DNA of 64,000 bases from a bacterium (GCA_016716565.1 JADJWC010000004.1:62001-126000), one strand, 5' to 3'. Shown: positions 52,836-61,793, numbered from the stretch's first letter. Program-made: numbers and translations. The notes: a model not told the origin generated them from the sequence alone.

Positions 52836-53789
52836 TTATTTCTTTTTCTTCTTTATCGAAGATCTTTTTGTCAATGTTTTTTTCTTTGAAGAAACTTTTT
52901 TGGCAGTAGTTTTCTTCTTCTTTGAAATTGCTTTAAGCATTGTAATACCAATCTCTGCAGGATTTTCGACTACTTGAATACCGGCTTTCTTCATTGCTGC
53001 CATCTTTTCTGCAGCTGTTCCTTTTCCTCCGGAGATTATTGCACCAGCGTGTCCCATTCTTCTTCCTGGAGGTGCGGTTCTACCTGCGATAAATCCAACA
53101 ACTGGTTTCTTCACATTTTTTTTGATGAACTCAGCAGCTTCTTCCTCAGCACTTCCGCCGATTTCACCAATCATTACGATGCCTTTTGTCTCGCGGTCTT
53201 CATTAAATAATTTTATGATATCAATAAACTTTGAACCGATCACGGGATCTCCGCCAATTCCAACTGCCGTTGATTGACCGAGTCCAACATCGACAATCTG
53301 CTTTACCGCTTCGTAAGTCAATGTTCCACTTCTTGAAACAATACCAATATTTCCTTTTTTGTGAATGAAGCCAGGCATTATTCCGACTTTTGCTTCTCCG
53401 GGTGAGATAACTCCCGGACAATTCGGACCAACTAACACTACACCTTTTTCCTTTATTGAGTTATAAACTTTTATCATATCCGCAGCAGGTATACCTTCGG
53501 TGATGCAGATGATTACTTTTATTCCTGAGTTCGCTGATTCGAGTATTGCATCTGCAGCAAATGCCGGGGGGACAAAAATTACAGAAGTATTAGCTTTAGT
53601 TTTCTTAACTGCATCTGCAACAGTATTAAAGACCGGAACACCAAGATGCTCTGTCCCTCCTTTACCTGGAGTAACACCTGCAACTACTTTAGTTCCGTAA
53701 TCTATCATTTGCTGAGTATGAAATGAACCTTCACCGCCGGTGATTCCTTGTACTAATAGTCTGGTTTGTTTATTAACAAGAATGCTCAT
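52836..53789 (-). CDS. sucD: Succinate-CoA ligase alpha subunit with Lys-rich tail
   Basis: A 317-residue SucD of the TCA cycle. Seen: VQGITGGEGSFHTQQM (CoA-binding Rossmann start), VGVTPGKGG-like AGVTPGKGG, GPNCPGVISP, GIVSRSGTLTYE and phosphohistidine His247 in RRMGHAGAI. The normal domain ends about residue 288; the last 28 residues (290-317) hold 15 lysines and little else. Such a basic tail is unusual for this enzyme and might bind nucleic acid, membranes or polyphosphate. The beta subunit sucC is not next to it. Confidence 0.93.
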   Translation of the reverse strand: MSILVNKQTRLLVQGITGGEGSFHTQQMIDYGTKVVAGVTPGKGGTEHLGVPVFNTVADAVKKTKANTSVIFVPPAFAADAILESANSGIKVIICITEGIPAADMIKVYNSIKEKGVVLVGPNCPGVISPGEAKVGIMPGFIHKKGNIGIVSRSGTLTYEAVKQIVDVGLGQSTAVGIGGDPVIGSKFIDIIKLFNEDRETKGIVMIGEIGGSAEEEAAEFIKKNVKKPVVGFIAGRTAPPGRRMGHAGAIISGGKGTAAEKMAAMKKAGIQVVENPAEIGITMLKAISKKKKTTAKKVSSKKKTLTKRSSIKKKKK

Positions 53790-53937
53790 AAAAATTTATC
53801 CCTGATTGGTGTAGCATTTAAAAATTTGACTGACAAATTTAAGAAAATGAAAAGACCTGTCCTAAATGAGATGGAAACAATTGCTGGAAGTTCTGCCGCG
53901 TTAGTGGAGAAGGAAGATAGCTACTTATTACTAAATA

Positions 53938-54144
53938 TTATTTTGAATCTTTTTTCTCGTCTATTTTTTTTGAATCGGTATCTGCAGATTTTATTTCACT
54001 CTCAACGTCTTTAAGTCCCTTTTTGAATTCACTCATACCTTTGCCGATACCACGTGCAAGTTCCGGAATTTTTTTTGCTCCAAAAAGTAGTAATACAACC
54101 AGAACTATTAGAATTATCTCGCCTGCGCCTAAATTACCGAACAT
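53938..54144 (-). CDS. tatA: Twin-arginine translocase subunit TatA
   Basis: A 68-residue TatA: short N-terminal helix (GEIILIVLVVLLLFGAKKIPEL), hinge, amphipathic helix (ARGIGKGMSEFKKGLKD) and an acidic-basic tail. TatA oligomers form the pore for folded Tat substrates. tatC is not in the window. It lies ten bases after purQ on the same strand. Confidence 0.93.
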   Translation of the reverse strand: MFGNLGAGEIILIVLVVLLLFGAKKIPELARGIGKGMSEFKKGLKDVESEIKSADTDSKKIDEKKDSK

Positions 54145-54154
54145 ATTAAACCTC

Positions 54155-54886
54155 TCAATTAAAAATATTATTTACTAATGATTTGAAAATAAGACTTCCG
54201 TCTGTTTTTCCCAAGACCGGATCACTGCTCCTTTCAGGATGAGGCATCATTCCCAACACATTACCTTTCTTATTCATAATCCCGGCAATATTGTTTACCG
54301 AACCGTTTGGATTGGCATCTGCAGTTATTAAGCCGTCGCTTGAACAATACCTGAACACGATCTGCTGGTTTTCCTCAAGTTCATTCAATGTTCTTTGATC
54401 GGTAAAGTAATTTCCTTCGCCGTGTGCAATCGGAATTTTTAGAACACTATTTCCATTGATTGCTTTGGTGAAATTTGTATTCATATTTTCAACTTTAAGA
54501 TAAATGTCTTTACACACGAAGTTTAAAGATTCATTTCTGATCATAACTCCGGGAAGCAAACCAGCTTCGAGCAATATTTGAAATCCATTGCAAATGCCTA
54601 AAACATAACCACCGCCATTTGCGAACTTGATCACCTCGTTCATTATTGGAGAGAAGCGGGCGATTGAACCTGTTCTCAAATAGTCACCATAGGAGAAACC
54701 ACCGGGAAGAATAAGAATATCACAATCTTCCAAAGAAGGTTGCTTGTGCCAGAGAAAGACGACATCCACATCAATAATTTTTCTAAGCACATAATAAGTG
54801 TCGTGGTCACAATTAGAACCAGGAAAAACAACAACTCCGAATTTAGGTTTACTTCTGCCGGAGGCGAATTTCGTTTCACTCAACAT
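54155..54886 (-). CDS. purQ: Phosphoribosylformylglycinamidine synthase subunit PurQ
   Basis: A 243-residue glutaminase subunit of FGAM synthase. Seen: FGVVVFPGSNCDHD, LPGGFSYGDYLRTG, nucleophile Cys in LGICNGFQILLEAGLLPG, HGEGNYF, and His/Glu in GMMPHPERS. It supplies ammonia to PurL with the help of PurS. The ATG overlaps the purS stop by one base (TAATG). purL is not in the window. Confidence 0.95.
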   Translation of the reverse strand: MLSETKFASGRSKPKFGVVVFPGSNCDHDTYYVLRKIIDVDVVFLWHKQPSLEDCDILILPGGFSYGDYLRTGSIARFSPIMNEVIKFANGGGYVLGICNGFQILLEAGLLPGVMIRNESLNFVCKDIYLKVENMNTNFTKAINGNSVLKIPIAHGEGNYFTDQRTLNELEENQQIVFRYCSSDGLITADANPNGSVNNIAGIMNKKGNVLGMMPHPERSSDPVLGKTDGSLIFKSLVNNIFN

Positions 54887-55134
54887 TATACCTCTTCAAG
54901 CGTAAATTCATAATCTTCCATAATCGGATTTGCGAGAAGTTTTTTACAATATTCGTTGACTTCCTGTTCAGCAGATTTCCTGTCGGAAGTATCCACATTG
55001 AACTCGATGAATTTATCAATCCGTGTATTTTTGATGTTCGTGAGTCCAAGATGTTTTGCACCAATTTCGACTGCTTTTCCCTGAGGGTCAAGTATGGTTT
55101 TTCTTCTTTTAATAAGAACTTTTGCTTTGAACAT
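54886..55134 (-). CDS. purS: Phosphoribosylformylglycinamidine synthase subunit PurS
   Basis: An 82-residue PurS that bridges PurQ and PurL. It has KAKVLIKRRKTILDPQGKAV, IDKFIEFNVDTSD and NPIMEDYEFTLEEV, the known length and pattern. It lies 12 bases after pssA. Confidence 0.93.
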   Translation of the reverse strand: MFKAKVLIKRRKTILDPQGKAVEIGAKHLGLTNIKNTRIDKFIEFNVDTSDRKSAEQEVNEYCKKLLANPIMEDYEFTLEEV

Positions 55135-55146
55135 ATTTAATTAATT

Positions 55147-55866
55147 TTAATTGGCAGAAGGTGATGTAATCAATTTGTAAAGATGCCGAAAAATACCAAT
55201 CACTATCATGAAAACAAAAACAAGGAACAATCCTTTTGTATACATAAAAATTACAAGCAGGACTGCAATCAATAAGAAAATAAAATGAAATGGTTTTTCC
55301 TTTATACTTTTCAGGGAAATTTTCGGAATAACTTCATACCTGATATTACTTACCATTAAATATGAAAGAACAAGAATCAATGGTGCGATAAAATCAGACA
55401 TTGGCTTTGTAAAACCTTCATCATAAAAAGCAAGTATGAACGATGCAATTGTCAATGCTGCAGATGGGATTGGTAATCCAAGAAAGAAAGATTTTGAGAA
55501 TCCGACAAGCTGAATATTGAATCGGGCAAGTCTGAAACCCCCGGCAATTAGCGGTAAAGCACTAATAATAATTCCCCAGGTATTCATCGAATAAAAAAAA
55601 GTTTTATAGAGAAGAAAAGAAGGTGCCGCACCAAAACTCACAATATCCGAAAGGGAATCAAGTTCCACCCCCAGTTCACTTGACGAGTTGGTTAATCTCG
55701 CAACCATTCCGTCAAGCGCGTCAAAAACGGCCGCAACAAAAATGAGCCAGGCAGCGTAGTTAAAATTTCCTTCTGAAGCACTGAGTATTGAGAGAAAACC
55801 GCAAAACATATTCATTGCGGTAAAAAGATTTGGTATTACAGAAGGAGTAAGCCGGGGTCGGTTCAT
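55147..55866 (-). CDS. pssA: CDP-diacylglycerol--serine O-phosphatidyltransferase
   Basis: A 239-residue membrane enzyme that makes phosphatidylserine from CDP-diacylglycerol and serine. The CDP-alcohol transferase signature is DALDGMVARLTNSSSELGVE followed by LDSLSDIV, which fits DGxxARx8GxxxDxxxD. About seven membrane helices. Its start directly follows the psd stop, so the enzymes of the phosphatidylethanolamine route are coupled. Confidence 0.94.
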   Translation of the reverse strand: MNRPRLTPSVIPNLFTAMNMFCGFLSILSASEGNFNYAAWLIFVAAVFDALDGMVARLTNSSSELGVELDSLSDIVSFGAAPSFLLYKTFFYSMNTWGIIISALPLIAGGFRLARFNIQLVGFSKSFFLGLPIPSAALTIASFILAFYDEGFTKPMSDFIAPLILVLSYLMVSNIRYEVIPKISLKSIKEKPFHFIFLLIAVLLVIFMYTKGLFLVFVFMIVIGIFRHLYKLITSPSAN

Positions 55867-56517
55867 TTATTTTTTTACTTCAAAGAGAATTGTTTCTCCG
55901 GCATAAACATTATCGTTCATATTCACAACCGGAATAAAGTTTGAAGGTACGAAAATATCCAGCCTGCTGCCGAATTTAATCATTCCGAATCTTTCACCAA
56001 TCTTTACTTCATCACCTATCTTTAACTCATTAACAATTCTTCTGGCGAGAAAACCAGCAATCTGAGTAAAAAGTACTTTGCCATAACTGCTTTTAATTCC
56101 AGTTTCCATCCTTTCATTATTTTCGGATGCTTTATCCTCAAAAGCAGCAATGAATTTCCCCTCATGATATTTTAAATGTTCAACTTTACCGTCAATTGGT
56201 ATTCTGTTTACGTGAACGTTCAGCGGCGACATAAAAACGGAAATCTGGTTACAATTTTCTCCGACAAAATGATTAAAGATATTCTGCCTGATGACAATTA
56301 CTTTCCCATCTGCCGGAGTAATAATAATTCCTTTTTTTGTAGGAATTTTTCTTTCCGGATCTCTAAAAAAGTTTAATGTTAAAAATAAAATTGCCGCGGC
56401 AATGATGATAATCAAAATTTTCAGAGGGTTACTTTGAATAAAGAAACTTAGTGAAATAAGAAGGAATACTATTACAGTAACGATTCCAATGGTTGTGTAA
56501 CCATACTTTGTGAACAT
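55867..56517 (-). CDS. psd: Phosphatidylserine decarboxylase (short type)
   Basis: A 216-residue proenzyme with an N-terminal membrane hairpin (IGIVTVIVFLLISLSFFI). Seen: PADGKVIVI, VFMSPLNVHVNRIPIDG and the self-cleavage site GSR in MIKFGSRLDIFVP, which gives the pyruvoyl group. It makes phosphatidylethanolamine. It ends one base before pssA and starts one base after the PurC-like stop. Confidence 0.94.
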   Translation of the reverse strand: MFTKYGYTTIGIVTVIVFLLISLSFFIQSNPLKILIIIIAAAILFLTLNFFRDPERKIPTKKGIIITPADGKVIVIRQNIFNHFVGENCNQISVFMSPLNVHVNRIPIDGKVEHLKYHEGKFIAAFEDKASENNERMETGIKSSYGKVLFTQIAGFLARRIVNELKIGDEVKIGERFGMIKFGSRLDIFVPSNFIPVVNMNDNVYAGETILFEVKK

Positions 56518-57180
56518 CTATTCTCCGCTTGTCAGTTTAACTAAGATGTCGGTATATTTTTTCATCTGTGCAAAAGTTTCAATTTTATATGGATTGGGCA
56601 AAGTGTCTATTTCTGTGTTATCAATTATTTTCATACTCATTGGCGAAAAATCACCGATCAAAAAAATTTTACCTTCAAATTTACCAAATATGCATGTCAG
56701 TTCAACGAGTGAAACATTTCTTCGCTCAAAAAAAGATTTAACAATCGCATTGATCTTGGAACATAGTCTGTAAATGAATTTTATATCGTCATAAGTTGAA
56801 AGATTAAAAGAGATGAGATGGCTTTCGGTTACAATTGTATCCTTTGAATCACCATAGTGTAACTCCTGTACCGGGAGTTCAAGTTGGGATAAATTTTTAA
56901 CAGAAAATAATTTTGAGATTCTTTTATCAGCATTGTTCAATATTTTAACTCTGAAAGGGAGTTCAGTAACTTTGATAAATTGCAAATTGTATTTATCAGT
57001 ACGTTTCTGGTAGGCGCTTGGGATGTTATAACCCTTCAGGTAATCAAGAAAAAAAGCGTTTAAAGATGCTGTTTTTTCTCCGAAACCTTTTGCAGTTATT
57101 TTTTTGCTTTTCTGATTAAGAAAGACGTCTTTATAATCAATCAACTTAAATTCTGTTTCTGAACTTGCCATTTTTACCAT
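56518..57180 (-). CDS. PurC-like protein (SAICAR synthetase fold) lacking key residues
   Basis: About 220 residues from the ATG at 57180 (TTG 57192 is an alternative). Alignment by eye to PurC: LIDYKDVFLNQ, KKITAKGFGEKTASLNAFFL, YNIPSAYQKR, ELPFRVKILNNADKRISKLF, VTESHLISFNL, IVKSFFERRNVSLVELTCIFGKF and DFSPMSMKIID. The order and spacing fit, but the N-terminal GKxK strand is missing and the final E(x)SPD(x)xR signature reads DFSPMSMK, so catalytic Asp and Arg are gone. It sits in an operon with purS and purQ, as a true purC might. Either a degenerate paralog with another role or an unusual variant. Confidence 0.7.
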   Translation of the reverse strand: MVKMASSETEFKLIDYKDVFLNQKSKKITAKGFGEKTASLNAFFLDYLKGYNIPSAYQKRTDKYNLQFIKVTELPFRVKILNNADKRISKLFSVKNLSQLELPVQELHYGDSKDTIVTESHLISFNLSTYDDIKFIYRLCSKINAIVKSFFERRNVSLVELTCIFGKFEGKIFLIGDFSPMSMKIIDNTEIDTLPNPYKIETFAQMKKYTDILVKLTSGE

Positions 57181-57281
57181 ATGATTTTCCAATAAACAAT
57201 TTTTACGAAATTTTTATTCTTCTTTGTAAAACTTGAAAATTAAGTTAGGAATTTTACGTATATAAAGTCAATCAATTGTAG

Positions 57282-57289
57282 TATATTTG
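57282..57289 (+). promoter_or_regulatory. Possible -7 element (TATATTTG) before ybaB
   Basis: Matches TAnnTTTG and lies about 50 bases before the ATG in the divergent gap. No clear TTG at the proper upstream distance. The 147-base gap otherwise shows only AT-rich sequence. Confidence 0.35.
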
Positions 57290-57339
57290 ATTAAATTTTA
57301 ACAAAAAAACATTTACTTGACTAATATCGGAGGAATTTA

Positions 57340-57666
57340 ATGAAGGGCGGAATGCAAGCGATGCTTAAACAGGTGCAGAAGATGCAGGAAGAAATGCAGA
57401 AAGTGCAGAGCGGACTTGGGAATCTTACAGTTTCGGAGGAAGCTGGCGGAGGTATGATTAAAGCAACAGCGAATGGAAATCGAGAAATTATATCTATTGA
57501 AATTGATCCGCAGGTAATCAATAAAGACGAAAAAGAAATACTTGAAGATTTAGTTGTGGCTGCAGTGAATAAGGCGATTTCTTCAGCAGCAAAATTGGCT
57601 GAAGAAGAAATGGCTAAAGTAACAAAAGGAATGATTCCACCAGGCATGAACATCCCGGGATTATAA
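57340..57666 (+). CDS. YbaB/EbfC family nucleoid-associated protein
   Basis: A 108-residue protein: helical N-terminus with MLKQVQKMQEEMQKVQSGL, then a beta-rich middle (TVSEEAGGGMIKATANGNREI) and a C-terminal helix. YbaB binds DNA as a dimer, and its gene lies upstream of recR in many bacteria, as here (gap of one base). CGGAGGA before the ATG is a good ribosome site. Confidence 0.93.
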   Translation: MKGGMQAMLKQVQKMQEEMQKVQSGLGNLTVSEEAGGGMIKATANGNREIISIEIDPQVINKDEKEILEDLVVAAVNKAISSAAKLAEEEMAKVTKGMIPPGMNIPGL

Positions 57667-57667
57667 A

Positions 57668-58264
57668 GTGCAAATTGCTGAACCTCTTCTAATCGCAATT
57701 GAAGAATTGAGCAAGCTGCCCGGTATTGGTAAAAAAACCGCACAAAGACTTGCAATTCATCTTCTGAAATATGAAACTCTGCAAGTTGAAAATCTTATCA
57801 CTGCTTTACAAAATTTAAAGTTGAAGCTGAGATTCTGTTCAAGGTGTTTTAATATTTCTGAGGAAGAACTTTGCAACATTTGTAAATCAGAAAAAAGAGA
57901 TCAATCAATATTATGTGTGGTTGAGGAAGCAAGCGATGTTCTGGCAGTTGAAAAAACACACGAATACAGGGGTTTGTATCATGTACTTGGCGGCGTACTC
58001 TCACCACTGTCAGGAATTACTCCTGATTCACTTCATATAAAAGAGCTGCTTAGAAGATTTGAAGAGGAAGATATTCAGGAAGTAATTCTTGCTTTAAATC
58101 CTGATACCGAAGGTGAAACTACTTCTTTATATCTTGCTAAATTACTTAAGCCGCTTGGAGTGAAAGTTACGAGAATTGCTCGTGGACTGCCTATTGGTGG
58201 TGATCTTGAGTTTGCAGACGATGCAACAATTGGTCGAGCGATTTTAAATCGAAGCTCATTATGA
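57668..58264 (+). CDS. recR: Recombination protein RecR
   Basis: A 198-residue RecR, partner of RecF and RecO in gap repair. Helix-hairpin-helix LPGIGKKTAQRLAIHLL, zinc finger CSRCFNISEEELCNIC, Toprim start ILCVVEEASDVLAVE and the RGLPIGGDLEFADD end. GTG start at 57668, one base after ybaB. Confidence 0.96.
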   Translation: MQIAEPLLIAIEELSKLPGIGKKTAQRLAIHLLKYETLQVENLITALQNLKLKLRFCSRCFNISEEELCNICKSEKRDQSILCVVEEASDVLAVEKTHEYRGLYHVLGGVLSPLSGITPDSLHIKELLRRFEEEDIQEVILALNPDTEGETTSLYLAKLLKPLGVKVTRIARGLPIGGDLEFADDATIGRAILNRSSL

Positions 58265-58440
58265 CACGGCAAAACACTGGATTGATAATGACTATTTTTT
58301 TGAATCAGTTCGATAATACATTGAAATTAGAATTATGATTTTTTGGAAGAAGCAGGTTTTACAATTATCGATAGACTGGGTGAATATTCCGGTAATATTT
58401 AAGATGCTGAATCTTGAACGGGAATGATTATTTTTGCAAT
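58263..58440 (+). pseudogene. Decayed fragment resembling a methyltransferase C-terminus
   Basis: No open frame spans this part, but pieces in different frames read DTAKHWIDNDYFFESV and then DFLEEAGFTIIDRLGEYSGN, followed by DAES and GMIIFAI after stops. The order AGF...GEY...ES...M matches the last strands of small class I methyltransferases. It starts right at the recR stop and has several stops and shifts, so it appears to be a remnant. Judged only by eye. Confidence 0.35.
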
Positions 58441-58722
58441 CAATATTTTAATAATTTATTAAACAGGTCACCAGATGGCGTCCCGATATCGTTGTCATTT
58501 TCTGAAGAGGTTTATGATATTAGGGCGGACAGCTCATTATACTCTGCTAAGTATTCCATCAGTGTCCCGGTGCAGAACTCTGATCCGGAAATCTATCAGG
58601 GAAGTCTGAAGTTCACAATGACAAGAGATATAAATTCAGCCTGGATAATTTACTTCTGGGAAGATATTGCTATTCAAAGTGCTAAAAGCTGGAGCGAATT
58701 GAAGATTGAATTTTATCTCTAA
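58414..58722 (+). CDS. N-truncated lipoprotein-type protein, related to the next gene
   Basis: A 102-residue frame from a TTG at 58414. It has YFNNLLNRSPDGVPISLSFS, YSISVPVQNSDPEIYQG, LKFTMTRDINSAWIIYFW and a terminal SWSELKIEFYL. The end of the following protein has the same order (TFNPTDVVRIDGRVNVS, EKDPQTQKWRMTRW), so the two are likely paralogs. This one lacks a signal peptide and the first third, consistent with decay together with the fragment upstream. It overlaps the next gene by 17 bases. Confidence 0.5.
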   Translation: MNGNDYFCNQYFNNLLNRSPDGVPISLSFSEEVYDIRADSSLYSAKYSISVPVQNSDPEIYQGSLKFTMTRDINSAWIIYFWEDIAIQSAKSWSELKIEFYL

Positions 58723-59230
58723 AATAAAATTATTAATCATCTTCCTGATCTTAGCTGCTCTTGTTTCTGGCTGTACAAATCCATTCGCGCCCAGACTTGA
58801 TACTGATTTTGACAGCGGTGCACCACCAATTTCCGATCAGACTACAATCGAAGGTGTATTTCAAAATTTCCAATATGCTTATACTTTTAAAGATACGCTT
58901 ATCTACGGTAACCTGATTACTTCAAACTTCACTTTTACTTACAGAGATTATGAAAATGGTTTCGATGTTAACTGGGGAAGGGATGAAGAAATGCGAACTA
59001 CCTATGGTCTATTCCAGAATTCAGAGAGGCTTGATTTGATCTGGAATAACATAGTTCTGAGCACTATCGATACACTCGATGCAAATATCGTCCGGAGTTT
59101 TAATCTTAATATTACCTTTAATCCAACAGATGTCGTGAGGATTGATGGCAGGGTAAATGTGTCATTAGAAAAAGATCCCCAAACACAAAAATGGCGGATG
59201 ACACGCTGGATTGATGAATCTAATTTCTGA
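58706..59230 (+). CDS. Lipoprotein, possible NTF2-like fold
   Basis: A 174-residue protein with a lipoprotein signal (LLIIFLILAALVSGCTNPF). The mature part has FQNFQYAYTFKDTLIYGNLI, FTFTYRDYENGFDVNWGRDEE and QKWRMTRWIDES, an order of helices then curved beta-sheet that fits an NTF2-like cone. It has no catalytic motif. It lies 21 bases before ftsX on the same strand. Confidence 0.75.
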   Translation: MNFISKIKLLIIFLILAALVSGCTNPFAPRLDTDFDSGAPPISDQTTIEGVFQNFQYAYTFKDTLIYGNLITSNFTFTYRDYENGFDVNWGRDEEMRTTYGLFQNSERLDLIWNNIVLSTIDTLDANIVRSFNLNITFNPTDVVRIDGRVNVSLEKDPQTQKWRMTRWIDESNF

Positions 59231-59251
59231 GTAACTTATAGAAAATTTAGA

Positions 59252-60115
59252 ATGCTATTATTTTATTTTAATGAAGCTCTTCGTTCCATAAAATCAGCAA
59301 AATCTTCTTTTATCCTGACAACCGTTAGTTTAACAATAAGCGTTCTGTTGATTTTGTTCAGTTATATTACACTTCAGGTATCTGATTACTATTCCAATAA
59401 ACTGAAATCAAGCATCAAAATAAATTTATTCCTTAAAGAGCCTTTCACTCCGGCTATTCAGCAGACGACTTTGTTAGAATTGACTGAAAAAGAATTTATC
59501 GATTCGGTTGAATTCATCAGCAAGGAACAAGCCGCGGAGCAATTCATAAAAGAAACTGGTGAAGACTTCAAAAAGATTCTTGACTACAACCCGTTACCCG
59601 CATCTTTTGTTGTACGCATAAAAGATTCACATGCCAATAACGATTCACTGAATTCAATTATAAAAAATCTTTCCGGACTTCAATTTGTTGATGAAGTTGT
59701 TTTCAGAGAAGGCTTTATTTACAAAATGCTCAGCTATATCGAATCAATAAAATTTTATTTATTTCTTTTAACAATTATGGTTTCTCTTGTTGCTGTTTAT
59801 CTGGTATATGCAACCATAAAATTAATTATTAATTCCAGGATGATAGATTTTGAAACAATGAAACTCGTGGGAGCTAAACTTTCAACTATTAAAATTCCGG
59901 TTATGCTCAACGGGATAATTGCGGGGATGATTTCCGGTATTATTGCATATTTAACTTTCATGTTTTTTAGGGATCAGATAAAACATTTAGCATCTTTAAA
60001 AATTCTGATTGAACATAAATTACTTACTTACTATGCGATCATTTTTTTTACCGGACCTGTGCTGGTTTTCATTGTATCGGTAATAACTCTCAGAAAAGTT
60101 TCATTAAAAATTTGA
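59252..60115 (+). CDS. ftsX: Cell division ABC transporter permease FtsX
   Basis: A 287-residue FtsX with four membrane helices: one near residues 18-45, then a large outside loop with INLFLKEPFTPAIQQ and FISKEQAAEQFIKETGEDF and LPASFVVRIKD, and three near 165-285. The ATG at 59252 keeps the usual FYFNEALRSIKSAKSSF start. FtsX works with FtsE to control cell-wall hydrolases at division; ftsE is not in the window. Confidence 0.92.
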   Translation: MLLFYFNEALRSIKSAKSSFILTTVSLTISVLLILFSYITLQVSDYYSNKLKSSIKINLFLKEPFTPAIQQTTLLELTEKEFIDSVEFISKEQAAEQFIKETGEDFKKILDYNPLPASFVVRIKDSHANNDSLNSIIKNLSGLQFVDEVVFREGFIYKMLSYIESIKFYLFLLTIMVSLVAVYLVYATIKLIINSRMIDFETMKLVGAKLSTIKIPVMLNGIIAGMISGIIAYLTFMFFRDQIKHLASLKILIEHKLLTYYAIIFFTGPVLVFIVSVITLRKVSLKI

Positions 60116-60200
60116 TGAAGCTTTAATATTTCATAATTTAACAATCAATTTAGATGATTATTTTTATTGTCTATATTTCTTAACACATCCTGAAGATCTA

Positions 60201-61789
60201 ATGAAATTTATTTTTGCATTTGTCCTCTGTTTTAGCGGGTTATTTTTAATTACAATAACACCGCAGCAGCTGCCGGATTATCCTGAAAGGCTGGTTCCTG
60301 ACAGTATGTATCAAAAGTTTTCATCACCCTCAGCCAGAATCGCAACGGAAGGAATTATAAATCCGGATGAGTATAAAGTTGGACCAGGTGATAAAATATT
60401 TATATCGATCAGTGGTGTAACTGAAATTGTGAATACACTCATAATAGATCAGGAAGGCTGGTTTTACATTCCAAGAGTAGGTGGTGTTGATCTTCGTAAT
60501 GCAACACTTAAAACTGCAAAAGAAAAAATATCAGAAGCGATTTTAAAGTATTATAAAGATGTAGATATTTTTATCTCTCTGGCAGATTTCAGGATGATTA
60601 AAATCTCACTTGTTGGAAATATCAAAAAACCTTCAGTATTTGTATTACCTGCCAATTCACGATTAATGGATCTTGTTACTAATTCAGGTCAATTGAATGA
60701 AGATTCAGATATTAGAAATATTAAAGTTATCCCAAAGGAAGGTGAGACAAGAACTTTTGACCTTCTAAGTTTTTTAAGATTTGGTGATTTTTCTAACAAT
60801 CCTATTTTAGTCGAAGGTGATGTGTACTCGTACAAAAAGTAGATAAGGTAGTTAGAATAAGTGGTCAGGTTCAGTTTCCGGCTTTGTATGAGTATCGTCC
60901 TGACGAAACAATTTTGGATATGATTAATCTTTCAGGTGGATTTTTATACGATGCACGAAAGGATACCATTGAGCTTATCAGATTTCTTGAAGATGGTGAA
61001 ACACAAGTCAGCAATTACTATTCTTATGATGATTTAACGAATGCCGATATTTTATTGCAAAATAAAGATCACGTTGTCATCAGAAAAATCCCGGAATATT
61101 TAATTGATCATTATGTTCAAATTAATGGGTATGTTCGATTTCCCGGCTGGTATAAAATCAATAAAAACGAAACTAGTCTAAAGCAAATCATTGAAGAAGC
61201 TGGTGGATTTTTACAGGACGCTTCTTTAATCGAGGCCTCATTGACAAGAAAGATGGATGTTGAAGAAACTGATCCGGAATTTGAAAGACTTAAATTAATT
61301 CCGATAGAAAACATGACAGAAGATGAATATGATTACCTTAAAGCGAAATCTAGACAGCATTCCGGGAGGGTTGTTGTGGATTTTGTAAAACTCTTTAAGC
61401 AGAATGATATGCTTGAAAACATCCTTTTACATAAAGATGATATTATTAATGTTCCTGAAAAGAAAGATTACATAATCATGCTTGGTCAGTTTGTAAATCC
61501 GGGTAAAATAGTCTACGAACCTTCACTTACAATTCAGGATTATATCTCTTTAGCAGGTGGTTTTGGCTGGCGAGCTTTGGAAGGTGATGTTAGAATAATT
61601 AAAGCAAAAACAGGTGAATGGATTGATGCTGATGATGTGGATAAACTTGAAGCAGGAGATACAATCTGGGCACCCGAAGATCCACCAGGTCCAAAATTCT
61701 GGGATGTTTTTACAGATGCATTAACTGTTGTCGCACAGCTTGCAGCGATTGTAGCCGCTTCTGCAGCAGTAATTGTGGCAGTGAGGTAA
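60201..61789 (+). CDS. Polysaccharide export protein with SLBB domains, split by one-base deletion
   Basis: Two frames (60201-60842 and about 60823-61789) make one protein of about 529 residues. Signal peptide; poly-export (Wza-like) domain with EYKVGPGDKIFISISG, GWFYIPRVGGVDL and VFVLPANSRLMDLV; then SLBB units (ISGQVQFPALYEYRPDETI, GYVRFPGWYKINKNETSLK, GQFVNPGKIVYEPSLTI) and a C-terminal hydrophobic helix (VVAQLAAIVAASAAVIVAV). One base is missing near 60822-60826; the frame then reads VVLVQKVDKVVRISGQV. It forms the periplasmic/outer-membrane channel for a capsule or exopolysaccharide. No lipobox is seen. Confidence 0.88.
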
Positions 61790-61793
61790 CATT

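Noticed and set aside
53766..54014. Plus-strand open frame between sucD and tatA
   Set aside because: It overlaps tatA and the sucD start, has no homology seen and poor coding character.
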